Source: Lentzea sp033794685
GTDB lineage: Bacteria; Actinomycetota; Actinomycetes; Mycobacteriales; Pseudonocardiaceae
Strand: one strand, 5' to 3'
Assembly: GCA_033794685.1 (NCBI GenBank)
Contig: JARAYZ010000004.1
Length of the DNA: 64,000 bases
A model generated the notes under the pieces. The model had not been told where the DNA came from. It ran no database searches and saw nothing but the letters and a program-made list of their open reading frames with translations. The position numbers and the translations under genes are program-made. Shown one piece after another: positions 26,847 through 35,130 of the stretch. Numbering within the stretch: the stretch's first letter is position 1; each line of letters opens with the position of its first letter.

Positions 26847-26954
26847 ATGTCCACAACGCCTATTTACGACGACCTCCTGCGCGAGCTCGAAGGCATCGCA
26901 CAGGAGGCCGGTCCGACCGCTTCGGAGCCCACGCCCGAACCGGCCAAGTCGTAA
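26847..26954 (+). CDS. Small ORF encoding a 35-residue acidic peptide
   Basis: An ATG preceded by GAGGGGG opens a 35-codon frame beginning MSTTPIYDDLLRELEG and ending in a Pro/Glu/Ala-rich tail (TPEPAKS, TAA). A -10-like TATAGA lies at 26786-26791, and a small hairpin (CCCGT with ACGGG, about 26803-26818) lies in the putative leader. The good ribosome site and own promoter region support a real gene. It ends three bases from the convergent LCP gene stop. No family is recognised. Confidence 0.55.
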   Translation: MSTTPIYDDLLRELEGIAQEAGPTASEPTPEPAKS

Positions 26955-26957
26955 GAA

Positions 26958-27974
26958 CTACTTCGGAGGGGCGATCAGCTCGGCCGGCACCGGCTCGTCC
27001 TTGCTGATCAGGTCGAACAGCTGCGACGCCTTCTCCTTGTTCCACTGCACGACCGACTGACCGCCGATCGTCGGAGTCCCACCGACCGGCACGGTCCCGC
27101 TCGTCGCGTCGCTCATGTTGAGCGCGACGCTCAGCAGGTGCCACAGGTGGTCGTCCTGGTTGACCGACACCGATCCCGAAGCCGCGTTCATCAGCGGAAT
27201 GGCGCGGAACGGGTTCGCGAGCGTCGCCGGGCTCTTCACCTTCGCGAAGAGCGCGTTCAGGAACTTGCGCTGGTTCTGCACTCGCTGCAGGTCGGCCGTC
27301 GCGAACGCGCGGGTCCGCACGAACCCGAGCGCCTGCGGCCCGTCGAGCTCCTGGCAGCCCGCGGGCAGGTCGATGCCCGCCAGCGGGTCCTTGATCGGCT
27401 CGTCGAGGCAGAGGTCCACGCCGCCGACCGCGTCGACCATGTCGGAGAACCCGCCGAAGCCGATCTCCATGTAGTGGTCGATCCGCACGCCGGTCGCGCC
27501 CTCGACGGTCTGCACGAGCATCTGCGGGCCACCGAACGCGTAGGCCGCGTTGACCTTGTTGCGGCCGTTCTCCGGGATCGCGACGTAGGAGTCACGCGGA
27601 ATCGACAGCAGCACCGGCTTGGCCGCGCTGTTGTCCGGCAGGTGCAACATCATGATGGTGTCGGTGCGCCTGCCCGCCGCGTCACCGGTGGCCAGCGCGT
27701 CCTTCTGCTCCTGCGTCAGGCCGTCCCGCGCGTCCGATCCGACGAGCAGCCACGTGGTGCCCGGCGTCTCCGCGGGCCTGCCCTCGTAGTCCGGCAGCGC
27801 GTTGATCCGCGTCAGCGTCGAGTCGACGTAGAACCCGAACCCGACGGTGCCCAGAACCAGGACGAGCAGCAGCACCAAGATGACGCGTCCGGGACGCCTC
27901 TTCTTCTTCATCGGCCGCTGCGGCGGCATGGGACGCCGCGGCTGCTGGTAGCCGTGGTGATACCCAGCGCTCAT
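26958..27974 (-). CDS. LytR-CpsA-Psr (LCP) family cell-wall ligase
   Basis: A 338-residue type II membrane protein: Pro/Arg/Lys-rich cytoplasmic start, one transmembrane helix (about 28-50) and an extracytoplasmic LCP domain with LLVGSDARDG, RRTDTIMMLHL and SIPRDSYVAIP (the pyrophosphate-binding Arg and Asp residues). LCP enzymes attach polyprenyl-linked glycopolymers such as arabinogalactan or teichoic-type polymers to peptidoglycan. It is monocistronic here, convergent with the small ORF. Confidence 0.92.
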   Translation of the reverse strand: MSAGYHHGYQQPRRPMPPQRPMKKKRRPGRVILVLLLVLVLGTVGFGFYVDSTLTRINALPDYEGRPAETPGTTWLLVGSDARDGLTQEQKDALATGDAAGRRTDTIMMLHLPDNSAAKPVLLSIPRDSYVAIPENGRNKVNAAYAFGGPQMLVQTVEGATGVRIDHYMEIGFGGFSDMVDAVGGVDLCLDEPIKDPLAGIDLPAGCQELDGPQALGFVRTRAFATADLQRVQNQRKFLNALFAKVKSPATLANPFRAIPLMNAASGSVSVNQDDHLWHLLSVALNMSDATSGTVPVGGTPTIGGQSVVQWNKEKASQLFDLISKDEPVPAELIAPPK

Positions 27975-28050
27975 GTGTCGCCAACCCCGATCGCTTTAGT
28001 TTCGCTTTGCACCTATGGACGCCGTTCGTCCGTTCAGGTTGCGAGGAAAC

Positions 28051-28437
28051 CTACCTGGGTGGGAGCACCAACGCCTCGAAAAGGCGTTCTGCCTCGGCCG
28101 ACGGGTCGTCCGTCCAGCCCGTGTGAGCCGGCGAGGTCTGCACGATCGTGCTGCGCGGCGCCGTCAGCCACCGGAAGCGCTGCCCGATCGTCGTCCGGCT
28201 GACCGGCCCGGCCGCCGCGCTGCCGTCGCACGAGTTCGTCAGGTGCGCGAGCGCCGACTCGAGCATCTCGACGTCGAGGTGCGGGTCCAGCACCCGCAGC
28301 CGGTCACCGTCCACAAAGGTCTTGGCACACAGGAAGTCCAGCGGCGCGCAGTAGACGAGGACGCCGACGTTCATGAACTCGCCCCGCTCCTGCCGCGGCA
28401 CCGCGCGCAGCAGCGCGTACTCAAACACGTGCGGCAC
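28051..28437 (-). CDS. DUF3037-family protein
   Basis: A 128-residue protein with the DUF3037 pattern (FEYALLRAVPRQERGEFMNVGVLV, split here as FEYALLRAVPRQERG and EFMNVGVLVYC). The function is unknown. Its start overlaps the end of the HipA-like kinase gene by 17 bases, an arrangement seen repeatedly for these two families, so they very probably work together. A role in modulating the kinase is only a guess. Confidence 0.85.
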   Translation of the reverse strand: MPHVFEYALLRAVPRQERGEFMNVGVLVYCAPLDFLCAKTFVDGDRLRVLDPHLDVEMLESALAHLTNSCDGSAAAGPVSRTTIGQRFRWLTAPRSTIVQTSPAHTGWTDDPSAEAERLFEALVLPPR

Positions 28438-29200
28438 GTGCGGCCTCCAGCGAGTCGACCCAGCCGCGGTTCGCGAGGCGGTAGGTGAAGAAGTCCTTGT
28501 AACGCTGCCGCAGTTCTACCGGATCACCCTCGAGCCACTCGTCGGGCACCAGCGCGAGCACCTCGTCGAGCAGCTCCGGCGTGACCTTCGCGGCCAGCTC
28601 GCCGTCCACTTCGGACAGCGCGCCCGCGTTCGGCAGCATCGCGTGGTCCGACGAGTCGTAGCGGTACTCCTTGGTAGCCGGACGTTCCTCGCTCCACGAG
28701 TAGTGGAAGTACAGCGCGGCGCCGTGGTCGATCAGCCACGGTTCGCGGTGCCACAACAGCATGTTCGGGTTGCGCCAGCTGCGGTCGACGTTGAGCACCA
28801 GGGCGTCGAACCAGAGCAGCCGCGTCGCGAGCTCGGCGCCGGGGTCGCGCACGACCGGGTTGAAGTCGAACGAGCCGGGCAGGTAGTCGAGGCCGAGGTT
28901 GAGGCCGCCGCTCGCGCGCAGCAGCTCCTGGACCTCCTGGTCGGGCTCCGCGCGGGCCAGCTCGGGGTCGAGGTGCACCAGGACGATCTCGGGTATCCGG
29001 AAGCCCAGCCGCCGCGCGAGCTCGCCGACGACGATCTCGGCGACCAGGACCTTCACGCCCTGCCCCGCGCCGCGGAACTTCACCACGTACATACCCAGGT
29101 CGTCGGCCTCGACCAGTCCCGGCATCGACCCGCCCTCGCGGAACGGGGTGACGTACCGGGTGGCCGTGACCTCCCTCAGAGAACTCCCTGCCACATTCAC
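28421..29200 (-). CDS. HipA-like kinase family protein
   Basis: A 259-residue protein related to the HipA kinase fold: a phosphate-binding-like N-terminal lobe (YVVKFRGAGQGVKVLVAEIVVGE), then LLWFDALVLNVDRSWRNPNML and WLIDHGAALYF, which resemble the catalytic-loop Asp and the metal-binding Asp of HipA. It lacks the HipB antitoxin partner and instead overlaps a DUF3037 gene. Cellular substrate unknown. The start ATG at 29200 is 51 bases from the MITE end; a later GTG is possible because the ribosome site is weak. Confidence 0.8.
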   Translation of the reverse strand: MNVAGSSLREVTATRYVTPFREGGSMPGLVEADDLGMYVVKFRGAGQGVKVLVAEIVVGELARRLGFRIPEIVLVHLDPELARAEPDQEVQELLRASGGLNLGLDYLPGSFDFNPVVRDPGAELATRLLWFDALVLNVDRSWRNPNMLLWHREPWLIDHGAALYFHYSWSEERPATKEYRYDSSDHAMLPNAGALSEVDGELAAKVTPELLDEVLALVPDEWLEGDPVELRQRYKDFFTYRLANRGWVDSLEAARAARV

Positions 29201-29250
29201 CGGCGCATGATCACACGAACGCCTGCCCGAAGCCGAGCCGAATACGGGTG

Positions 29251-29420
29251 CCTAGGCGCTGTCCTGCAAGTTCGTCTGGTGAGAGACGCGGGCGAGAGTC
29301 CCGGAGGCGGTGCCGCCGCAATGCCCTCATACCGGGCGTATTCGGGCGTTGCGGCGGTGCCGTCTCCGGGGCCCTCGGCCGCCGCTCTCGCCCGACGAGA
29401 CTTACAGGACAGCGCCTAGG
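29251..29420. mobile_element. 170-bp MITE with long imperfect palindrome
   Basis: The ends are perfect 16-bp inverted repeats, CCTAGGCGCTGTCCTG (29251-29266) and its complement (29405-29420), and the interior halves remain alignable nearly to the centre. There is no coding capacity. The CTAG at each outer edge fits the YTAR target duplication of IS5-type transposons, so it is probably a non-autonomous derivative of an IS5-family element. The TAG stop codon of the SGNH hydrolase (29416-29418) lies in its right edge. As RNA it would fold into a hairpin on both strands. Confidence 0.8.
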
Positions 29421-30147
29421 AGGCCAGCGCCGCGAAGTACGCGGCCTGACCTGCCTTGTTCGGGTGGTAGGAGTCGGCGGTCGGGCTGACCAGCCCGTGG
29501 ATCCACGGCTCGTCCGCGCACACGCCGTGGTCCGCAAACGCTTCCCTCACGTCCACGTAGCGCGCACCAGCGCGTTCGGCGGCCCGTGCGACCTCGTCGG
29601 ACAGCTGGTCGGCGGCGTCGTTGAGCACCTGGCGCTTGGCCCTGGACAGGGTGCGGCACCCGTCGCCGGGCGTGAACAGCCGCGGGTAGCCGACGACGAC
29701 CAGCTTCGCGTGCGGCGCCGCTGCCTTGATCGTGGCGTAGGTCGTGTCGAGCCGGCCGGGCAGCTGGGAGTGGATGAAGTCCACGGCCGTGGCGGCCCTC
29801 TCCGCGCACGCCCGGTCGCCGCTGAGCGTGCAGGTCGTCAGCACGTCGACGAACCCGAGGTCGTTGCCGCCGATGGTGATCGTGACGAACGTGGTGTTCG
29901 TGGTGAGCGCCCGGAACTGGGACCTGAGCGACTTCGTGGTCGCCCCGCTGCACGCGACGAACCGGAACGACGGGAACTCCTTGCTCCGCAACGCCGGGTA
30001 GGCGTTCGAGCTGCGGCGGCACGAGCCGTCCACGTAGGAACCGGCGCCCGCACCGGACGCGTAGGAGTCGCCGAGTGCGACGTACTCCGGCGCGATCGGT
30101 GCGGGTGCCAGCAGGACAACGGCGAGGACTCCGGCCATCAGACTCAT
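29416..30147 (-). CDS. Secreted SGNH/GDSL-family lipase/esterase
   Basis: A 243-residue hydrolase with a short N-terminal hydrophobic signal (MSLMAGVLAVVLLAPAP). Block I ALGDSYASGAG contains the nucleophile Ser, block III GGNDLGF, and block V DSYHPN the catalytic Asp/His pair. Six or more Cys suggest disulfides, as in Streptomyces secreted lipases of this type. It likely hydrolyses lipid esters outside the cell. Its last codons end in the CTAG at the MITE edge; since CTAG is the likely duplicated target, the original stop may be unchanged. Confidence 0.9.
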   Translation of the reverse strand: MSLMAGVLAVVLLAPAPIAPEYVALGDSYASGAGAGSYVDGSCRRSSNAYPALRSKEFPSFRFVACSGATTKSLRSQFRALTTNTTFVTITIGGNDLGFVDVLTTCTLSGDRACAERAATAVDFIHSQLPGRLDTTYATIKAAAPHAKLVVVGYPRLFTPGDGCRTLSRAKRQVLNDAADQLSDEVARAAERAGARYVDVREAFADHGVCADEPWIHGLVSPTADSYHPNKAGQAAYFAALAS

Positions 30148-30187
30148 GGAGCCGGAGTACCACTGTGGACGGTCGAGCTGAAGAGCG

Positions 30188-31300
30188 TTAACCCAGTCGG
30201 GTGGGCAGCACGCAGACGGGGATCGCGGTCTGCAGCGCCGTGCCGGACGGGGTCAGCCCGCCCGTGGCCTTGTCGACCTTGAACGACGTGACGTTGTTCG
30301 AGTTCTGGTTGGCCGCGAACAGCAACGACCCGGTCGGGTCGAACGTGATGTGCCGCGGGTACTTGCCGCCGACCGCCGTGGTGCCGGCCAGCGTCAGCCC
30401 GGTGGCGCCGACCGTGAAGTGCGCGATGCTGTCGTGCCCGCGGTTCGACAGGTAGACGTGCCTGCCGTCGGCGGAGACCAGCACCTCGGCCGGGTAGTTC
30501 GTCGGACTCCCCGCCGGCACCGTCTTGAGCACCTGACCCGGCGTGAGGATACCGTTCGCGTACGAGCAGGTCACGATGGTCGAGTCGAGCTCGTTCGCCA
30601 CGTAGGCGGTCTTGCCGTCCGGGTGGAACGCGATGTGCCGCGGTCCGGCGCCCGGCTTGACCTTCGCCTGCGAGACCTGGACCAGCTTCCCGCCGGTGAA
30701 CGAGTAGACGAACACCGAGTCCGCGCCGAGGTCGACCGCCGCGGCGTACCTGCCGGCCGGGTCGAACACGATGTGGTGCGCGTGCGGGCCCTCCTGGCGT
30801 TCCTTGTTCGGCCCGGACCCCTTGTGCTGCACCTTCTGCGTGCGCGCGCCGAGGCTGCCGTCCGCGTTGACCGGGAAGACGCTCAGCGAGCCAGACGAGT
30901 AGTCGGCCGTGATCAGGTGCTTCCCGGACGGGTCGAGCGTCAGGTGGCACGGGTCCGCGCCCCCGGTCGCCTGCTTGTTGATCACCTTCAGCGTGGCCGC
31001 GTTGATCGCGGTGACCTCGCCCTTGGTGTTCTCGTTGACGGCGTAGAGGAACCTGCCGTCCCGCGACTCGATCACGAACGACGGGTTGACCACGCCGCTG
31101 ATCACGCCTGTCGTCCTGAGCTGCCCGGACACGGAGTCGTAGGTGCCGATGCCGATGCCCTTGGCGCCACCGCTCCACGTCGTGTAGGCGCCGAAGAACA
31201 CTCTCCGCGTGGCGGCAGCCGCCTCAGCGGTCCCTCCGGTCATCAGCAGTCCCGCTCCTACGCCCATGGCTCCGAGAAAACGTCGCCGGTCCACACCCAC
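30188..31300 (-). CDS. Tat-exported lactonase-family beta-propeller protein
   Basis: A 370-residue seven-bladed beta-propeller of the 6-phosphogluconolactonase/3-carboxymuconate cyclase (YbhE-like) family. The GTG start at 31300 follows GGAGG and gives a twin-arginine signal, DRRRFLGAMGVGAGLL, ending TAEAAAA. Repeated motifs such as PxHLTLDPSGKHL, PRHIAFHPDGKTAYVANE and DGRHVYLSNRG mark the blades. Extracytoplasmic location makes a role in sugar-phosphate metabolism unlikely; the substrate is unknown. Confidence 0.88.
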   Translation of the reverse strand: MGVDRRRFLGAMGVGAGLLMTGGTAEAAAATRRVFFGAYTTWSGGAKGIGIGTYDSVSGQLRTTGVISGVVNPSFVIESRDGRFLYAVNENTKGEVTAINAATLKVINKQATGGADPCHLTLDPSGKHLITADYSSGSLSVFPVNADGSLGARTQKVQHKGSGPNKERQEGPHAHHIVFDPAGRYAAAVDLGADSVFVYSFTGGKLVQVSQAKVKPGAGPRHIAFHPDGKTAYVANELDSTIVTCSYANGILTPGQVLKTVPAGSPTNYPAEVLVSADGRHVYLSNRGHDSIAHFTVGATGLTLAGTTAVGGKYPRHITFDPTGSLLFAANQNSNNVTSFKVDKATGGLTPSGTALQTAIPVCVLPTRLG

Positions 31301-31376
31301 GTCCGCACCTCCGGTAAGACTTTGCGGCGGCGGCGCAGCCCACACTGGCCTAGACCATGACGGCCAGGCAATAGGT

Positions 31377-31390
31377 GCAATCAAGATTGC
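31377..31390. promoter_or_regulatory. 14-bp palindrome GCAATCAAGATTGC
   Basis: A perfect 6-bp dyad with a two-base centre in the 92-base gap between the PPK2 stop (31393) and the lactonase-family start (31300). It could be an operator or a short terminator. Confidence 0.35.
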
Positions 31391-31392
31391 GT

Positions 31393-32223
31393 CTAGCGCA
31401 ACGGGTCGTTCGAGACCAACCGGGCCTTCTCGGCCTCGAGGTCGTAGGCGGGCGCCGGGAACTTCGGGTCCATCTCGCGCATGGTCTCCAGCAGCAACCG
31501 GCTGATCGCCCAGTTCCGGTACCACTTGCGGTCCGACGGGACGGCGTACCAGGGCGTGTCCCGGCAGTTCTTCAGCGCCTGCGTGTAGGCGTCCTGGTAC
31601 TTCGACCACTTCGAACGGACGTCGATGTCGGCCGGGTTGTACTTCCAGTTCTTCCTCGGGTCGTCCAGGCGCGCGAGCAGCCGTTCCTTCTGGACCTCGG
31701 GCGAGATGTGCAGGAAGCACTTGACCAGCGCGATGCCGGAGTCCGCGAGCTCCCGCTCGAAGGCGTTGATCTCCTTGTAACGGCCACGAAGCTCCGCGGC
31801 CGTGAGCAGACGTTCTACTTTGGGCACGAGGACGTCCTCGTAGTGGGAGCGGTCGAACGCGCCGATGCGCCCCTTCTCGGGCAACACCTTCTTGATGCGC
31901 CACAGGAAGTGCTGACGACGTTCGGCGGGAGTCGGTTTCTTGAACGACGCGATGCGCACACCCTGCGGGTTCACCAGGCCCATGACGTGGCTGACCACGC
32001 CGCCCTTGCCGGAGGTGTCCATGCCCTGCAGCACGAGCAGGACCGCGCGGGAGTCCTCCGCGTACAGCGCCTCCTGCAGGCCGTCCAGTTCGGCGCCGGT
32101 GGCGACCAGGTCCTCGGCCGCCTCCTTCTTGGTCTTGGGACCGATGGGCCGGCCTGCCGGGTCGAGGGTGGAGAGGTCCACCTCATCGAGTCGCAGGGCA
32201 TCACGAACCGACTTCTTCGCCAT
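31393..32223 (-). CDS. Polyphosphate kinase 2 family protein
   Basis: A 276-residue single-domain PPK2. Walker A is LQGMDTSGKGG, followed by the catalytic FDRSHYEDVLVP and the lid region with KERLLARLDDPRKNWKYNP. PPK2 enzymes transfer phosphate between polyphosphate and nucleotides. Sequence style fits the class that phosphorylates NMP or NDP from polyphosphate. The ATG at 32223 (MAKKSVRDAL) is preferred to the longer frame because most family members start here. Monocistronic. Confidence 0.9.
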   Translation of the reverse strand: MAKKSVRDALRLDEVDLSTLDPAGRPIGPKTKKEAAEDLVATGAELDGLQEALYAEDSRAVLLVLQGMDTSGKGGVVSHVMGLVNPQGVRIASFKKPTPAERRQHFLWRIKKVLPEKGRIGAFDRSHYEDVLVPKVERLLTAAELRGRYKEINAFERELADSGIALVKCFLHISPEVQKERLLARLDDPRKNWKYNPADIDVRSKWSKYQDAYTQALKNCRDTPWYAVPSDRKWYRNWAISRLLLETMREMDPKFPAPAYDLEAEKARLVSNDPLR

Positions 32224-32351
32224 CAACTGACCGTAGCGATTCACCGCCCAGTCCGCCCGCTGTGCACGAAACGTCCACTGATCGGTGAATCTACGCAACG
32301 AACTGAGGCAGTACGCAATGCTTCACGGTCGATATCGCTTGTCCTGGACCC

Positions 32352-32357
32352 TAGCCT
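32352..32357 (+). promoter_or_regulatory. -10 element of a likely leaderless promoter (rocD)
   Basis: TAGCCT ends six bases before the ATG. The GGAGG touches the ATG with no spacer and cannot work as a normal ribosome site, so a leaderless transcript is likely. The same TAGCCT-N6-ATG layout occurs before the GNAT gene at 35131. Confidence 0.4.
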
Positions 32358-32363
32358 TGGAGG

Positions 32364-33608
32364 ATGACCGCCATCGCTGAGCACAACTCCGCGGGAACCA
32401 CTGATTTGGCTAGCGCTGACTTCGTCGCCTTGGACGAAGAGTGGAGCACGCACAACTACCACCCGCTTCCGGTGGTCATCTCGCACGGCGAGGGCTCGTG
32501 GGTCACCGACGTCGAGGGACGCCGGTACCTGGACTTCCTGTCCGGCTACTCGTCGCTGAACTTCGGGCACCGCCACCCCGCCCTGGTGGCCGCCGCCGTC
32601 GAGCAGCTCGGCCGTGTCACGCTGACCAGCCGCGCGTTCCACCACGACCAGTTCGGCCTGTTCTGCCAGGAGCTGGCCGCCCTGACCGGCACCGAGATGG
32701 TGCTCGCGATGAACTCCGGCGCGGAGGCCGTCGAGTCCGCGATCAAGGTCGCGCGCAAGTGGGCCTACCAGGTCAAGAAGGTGCCGGAGGGCACGGCGGA
32801 GATCATCGTCGCCGGGTCCAACTTCCACGGCCGCACCACGACGATCGTGTCGTTCTCGACCGACGACACCGCGCGCAACGACTTCGGGCCGTTCACGCCC
32901 GGCTTCAAGGTCGTGAAGTACGGGGCGCTGGACGAGATCGAGTCCGCGATCTCGCCGCGGACCGCCGCCGTGCTGCTGGAGCCGATCCAGGGCGAGGCCG
33001 GCGTCGTCGTCCCGCCCGCCGGCTACCTGGCCGGGATCCGCCGCCTGTGCGACGAGAACGACGTGCTGATGATCGCCGACGAGATCCAGTCCGGGCTCGG
33101 CCGCACCGGTGAGCTGTTCGCCCTCGACCACGAGGGGGTGCGCGCCGACCTCTACACGCTCGGCAAGGCGCTGGGCGGGGGCATCCTGCCGGTGTCCGCC
33201 GTGGTCGGGTCGCGTGCGGTGCTGGGCGTGCTCAAGCCCGGTGAGCACGGGTCGACGTTCGGCGGCAACCCGCTCGCGTGCGCCGTGGGCCGTGGTGTCG
33301 TGCGGCTGCTGGCGACCGGCGAGTTCCAGCAGCGGTCGCGTGACCTGGGCGCCTACCTGCACGCGGAGTTGAACAAGCTGGTGGGCCACGGCGTGGCGGA
33401 GGTGCGCGGGCGCGGGCTGTGGGCCGGTGTCGAGATCGCGCCCGGCGGGCCGGTCGGGCGTGCCGCGTCCGAGGCGCTGGCCACGCGCGGGGTGCTCTGC
33501 AAGGAGACGCACGCGTCGACGTTGCGCGTCGCGCCGCCGTTGGTCATCACGAGGGATGAGATCGACCTGGGTGTGCGGGCGATCGCCGAGGTCGTTCGTC
33601 CCGTTTAG
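32364..33608 (+). CDS. rocD: Ornithine aminotransferase
   Basis: A 414-residue class-III PLP-dependent aminotransferase. Features of ornithine delta-aminotransferase are STHNYHPLPVVI at the N-terminus, LSGYSSLNFGHRHP, the cofactor-contacting DEIQSGLGRTG and the Schiff-base Lys in TLGKALGGG. It converts ornithine and 2-oxoglutarate to glutamate semialdehyde and glutamate in arginine breakdown. It stands alone here with no arginase or regulator next to it; a terminator follows. Confidence 0.9.
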   Translation: MTAIAEHNSAGTTDLASADFVALDEEWSTHNYHPLPVVISHGEGSWVTDVEGRRYLDFLSGYSSLNFGHRHPALVAAAVEQLGRVTLTSRAFHHDQFGLFCQELAALTGTEMVLAMNSGAEAVESAIKVARKWAYQVKKVPEGTAEIIVAGSNFHGRTTTIVSFSTDDTARNDFGPFTPGFKVVKYGALDEIESAISPRTAAVLLEPIQGEAGVVVPPAGYLAGIRRLCDENDVLMIADEIQSGLGRTGELFALDHEGVRADLYTLGKALGGGILPVSAVVGSRAVLGVLKPGEHGSTFGGNPLACAVGRGVVRLLATGEFQQRSRDLGAYLHAELNKLVGHGVAEVRGRGLWAGVEIAPGGPVGRAASEALATRGVLCKETHASTLRVAPPLVITRDEIDLGVRAIAEVVRPV

Positions 33609-33637
33609 GGTGATTCTCATTCGTAGCTAGGTCACAA

Positions 33638-33673
33638 ATGCGGCGGACGAGCCTCCTGGTTCGTCCGCCGCAT
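33638..33673. terminator. Hairpin terminator after ornithine aminotransferase
   Basis: A perfect 13-bp stem, ATGCGGCGGACGA with TCGTCCGCCGCAT, and a 10-base loop, 29 bases after the rocD stop and just before the DUF2252 gene. Confidence 0.75.
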
Positions 33674-33691
33674 GCATCATGACTCTTATGG

Positions 33692-35086
33692 GTGAACCCA
33701 TTGAGTAAGCAGAGTCGTGCTGAGGCCGCTGCCGCTTTGGGCAGATGGGTCGAGCCTGAAGAGGTCTACGCCGAGGGGCGCGCGTTGCGGTCCTCAGTGG
33801 ACTTCAAGGCGCACCGCACGATGTCGCTCGCCCGGAAACGCCCGTCGGTGCTGGAGTTCCTGCGCGCCACGAACGAGGGCCGGCTGGAGCACCTGGTCCC
33901 GTTGCGGATCGGGCGGATGCTCGAGAACCCGTTCGCGTTCTTCCGAGGCTCGGCCGGGCTGCAGGCCGGTGACCTCGCCGCGGGCTGCTCGACGGGACTT
34001 CACGCTCAGTTGTGCGGTGATGCACACGCAGCGAACTTCGGGCTCTACGGCACACCCGAGGGCCAGATCGTCATGGACATCAACGACTTCGACGAGACGC
34101 TGCCCGGCCCGTGGGAGTGGGACCTGAAGCGGCTCGTCGCGTCCCTCGTGCTGGCCGGACGCGTCGGTGGCGTGTCGGACAAGGGCTGCCGCGACGCCGC
34201 CGAGGACGCGGTGAGCGCCTACCGAGCGGTGATCAAGAAGCTCGCGGAGGTCCCGTTCCTGGACTCGTGGACCGCGCTGGGCGACGAGTCGACGCTGTCG
34301 AAGGTGAAGGCCGACGACCTGATCAACGACTTCTCCAAGGCCGCCGAGAAGTCGCGCAAGAACACCAGCGCGAAGTTCGCCGCGAAGTGGACCACGCACG
34401 ACGGCGAGAAGTGGCGGTTCATCACTAACCCGCCGACCTTCACGGAGGCCACTCCCCCGACCGCCGCGGCCGTGATCGCCGCGCTGCCGTCCTACGTGGA
34501 CACCCTGCGCGAGTCGCGGACCAACCTGATCATGCGCTACGGCGTGTCGGACGTGGCTTTCCGCGTCGTCGGCACCGGCAGCGTCGGCCTGCGCAACTAC
34601 CTGATCCTGTTGCACGGCAACGGCTCCGAAGCCCTGGTGCTGCAGGCCAAGGAAGCGCGTCCCTCGGCTTTGCAGCCGTTCCTCGACGTCGAGCCGGCCA
34701 AGCACGAGGGCAAGCGGATCGTGCACGGCGCCCGGCTCGTCCAGGCGGAGACGGACATCCTGCTGGGCTGGACGACCATCGAGGGCCGCCACTTCATCGT
34801 GCGGCAGTTCCGCAACCGCAAGGGCGAGATCGACGCCACCACGCTCAAGCGCGACGACCTCGACGACTACGGCCGCTTCGCCGGCGCCCTGCTGGCCCGC
34901 GCGCACACGCGCTCGCTCGACCCGCGGCTGCTCGCCGGGTACTTCCAGAACGGCGGCGGCAACGACCTCGACGAGGCGTTCGCGAAGTACGCGTTCGACT
35001 ACGCCGACCAGACCGAGGCGGACCACGAGGAACTGACGAGGCTGGTCAGGACCGGCAAGCTGCCCGCGATCACCGAGGACCGCTGA
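33692..35086 (+). CDS. DUF2252-family protein
   Basis: A 464-residue protein of the DUF2252 family, whose fold is related to protein-kinase-like phosphotransferases. Visible motifs are QLCGDAHAANFGLYGTPEG and DINDFDETLPGPWEWDLKRL, which look like a catalytic HxN/D pair and a metal-binding DFD loop. Biochemical role unknown. The GTG start at 33692 is used; the ATG frame beginning upstream at 33679 closes after ten codons. Monocistronic, between a terminator and the GNAT gene. Confidence 0.88.
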   Translation: MNPLSKQSRAEAAAALGRWVEPEEVYAEGRALRSSVDFKAHRTMSLARKRPSVLEFLRATNEGRLEHLVPLRIGRMLENPFAFFRGSAGLQAGDLAAGCSTGLHAQLCGDAHAANFGLYGTPEGQIVMDINDFDETLPGPWEWDLKRLVASLVLAGRVGGVSDKGCRDAAEDAVSAYRAVIKKLAEVPFLDSWTALGDESTLSKVKADDLINDFSKAAEKSRKNTSAKFAAKWTTHDGEKWRFITNPPTFTEATPPTAAAVIAALPSYVDTLRESRTNLIMRYGVSDVAFRVVGTGSVGLRNYLILLHGNGSEALVLQAKEARPSALQPFLDVEPAKHEGKRIVHGARLVQAETDILLGWTTIEGRHFIVRQFRNRKGEIDATTLKRDDLDDYGRFAGALLARAHTRSLDPRLLAGYFQNGGGNDLDEAFAKYAFDYADQTEADHEELTRLVRTGKLPAITEDR

Positions 35087-35118
35087 CGCGCCTTCCGGCT
35101 CACTCCCGGAAGTTGACC

Positions 35119-35124
35119 TAGCCT
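35119..35124 (+). promoter_or_regulatory. -10 element of a likely leaderless promoter (GNAT)
   Basis: TAGCCT, six bases before the ATG at 35131, preceded by TTGACC and with no Shine-Dalgarno sequence. Same geometry as at 32352. Confidence 0.4.
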
Positions 35125-35130
35125 GGCGGT

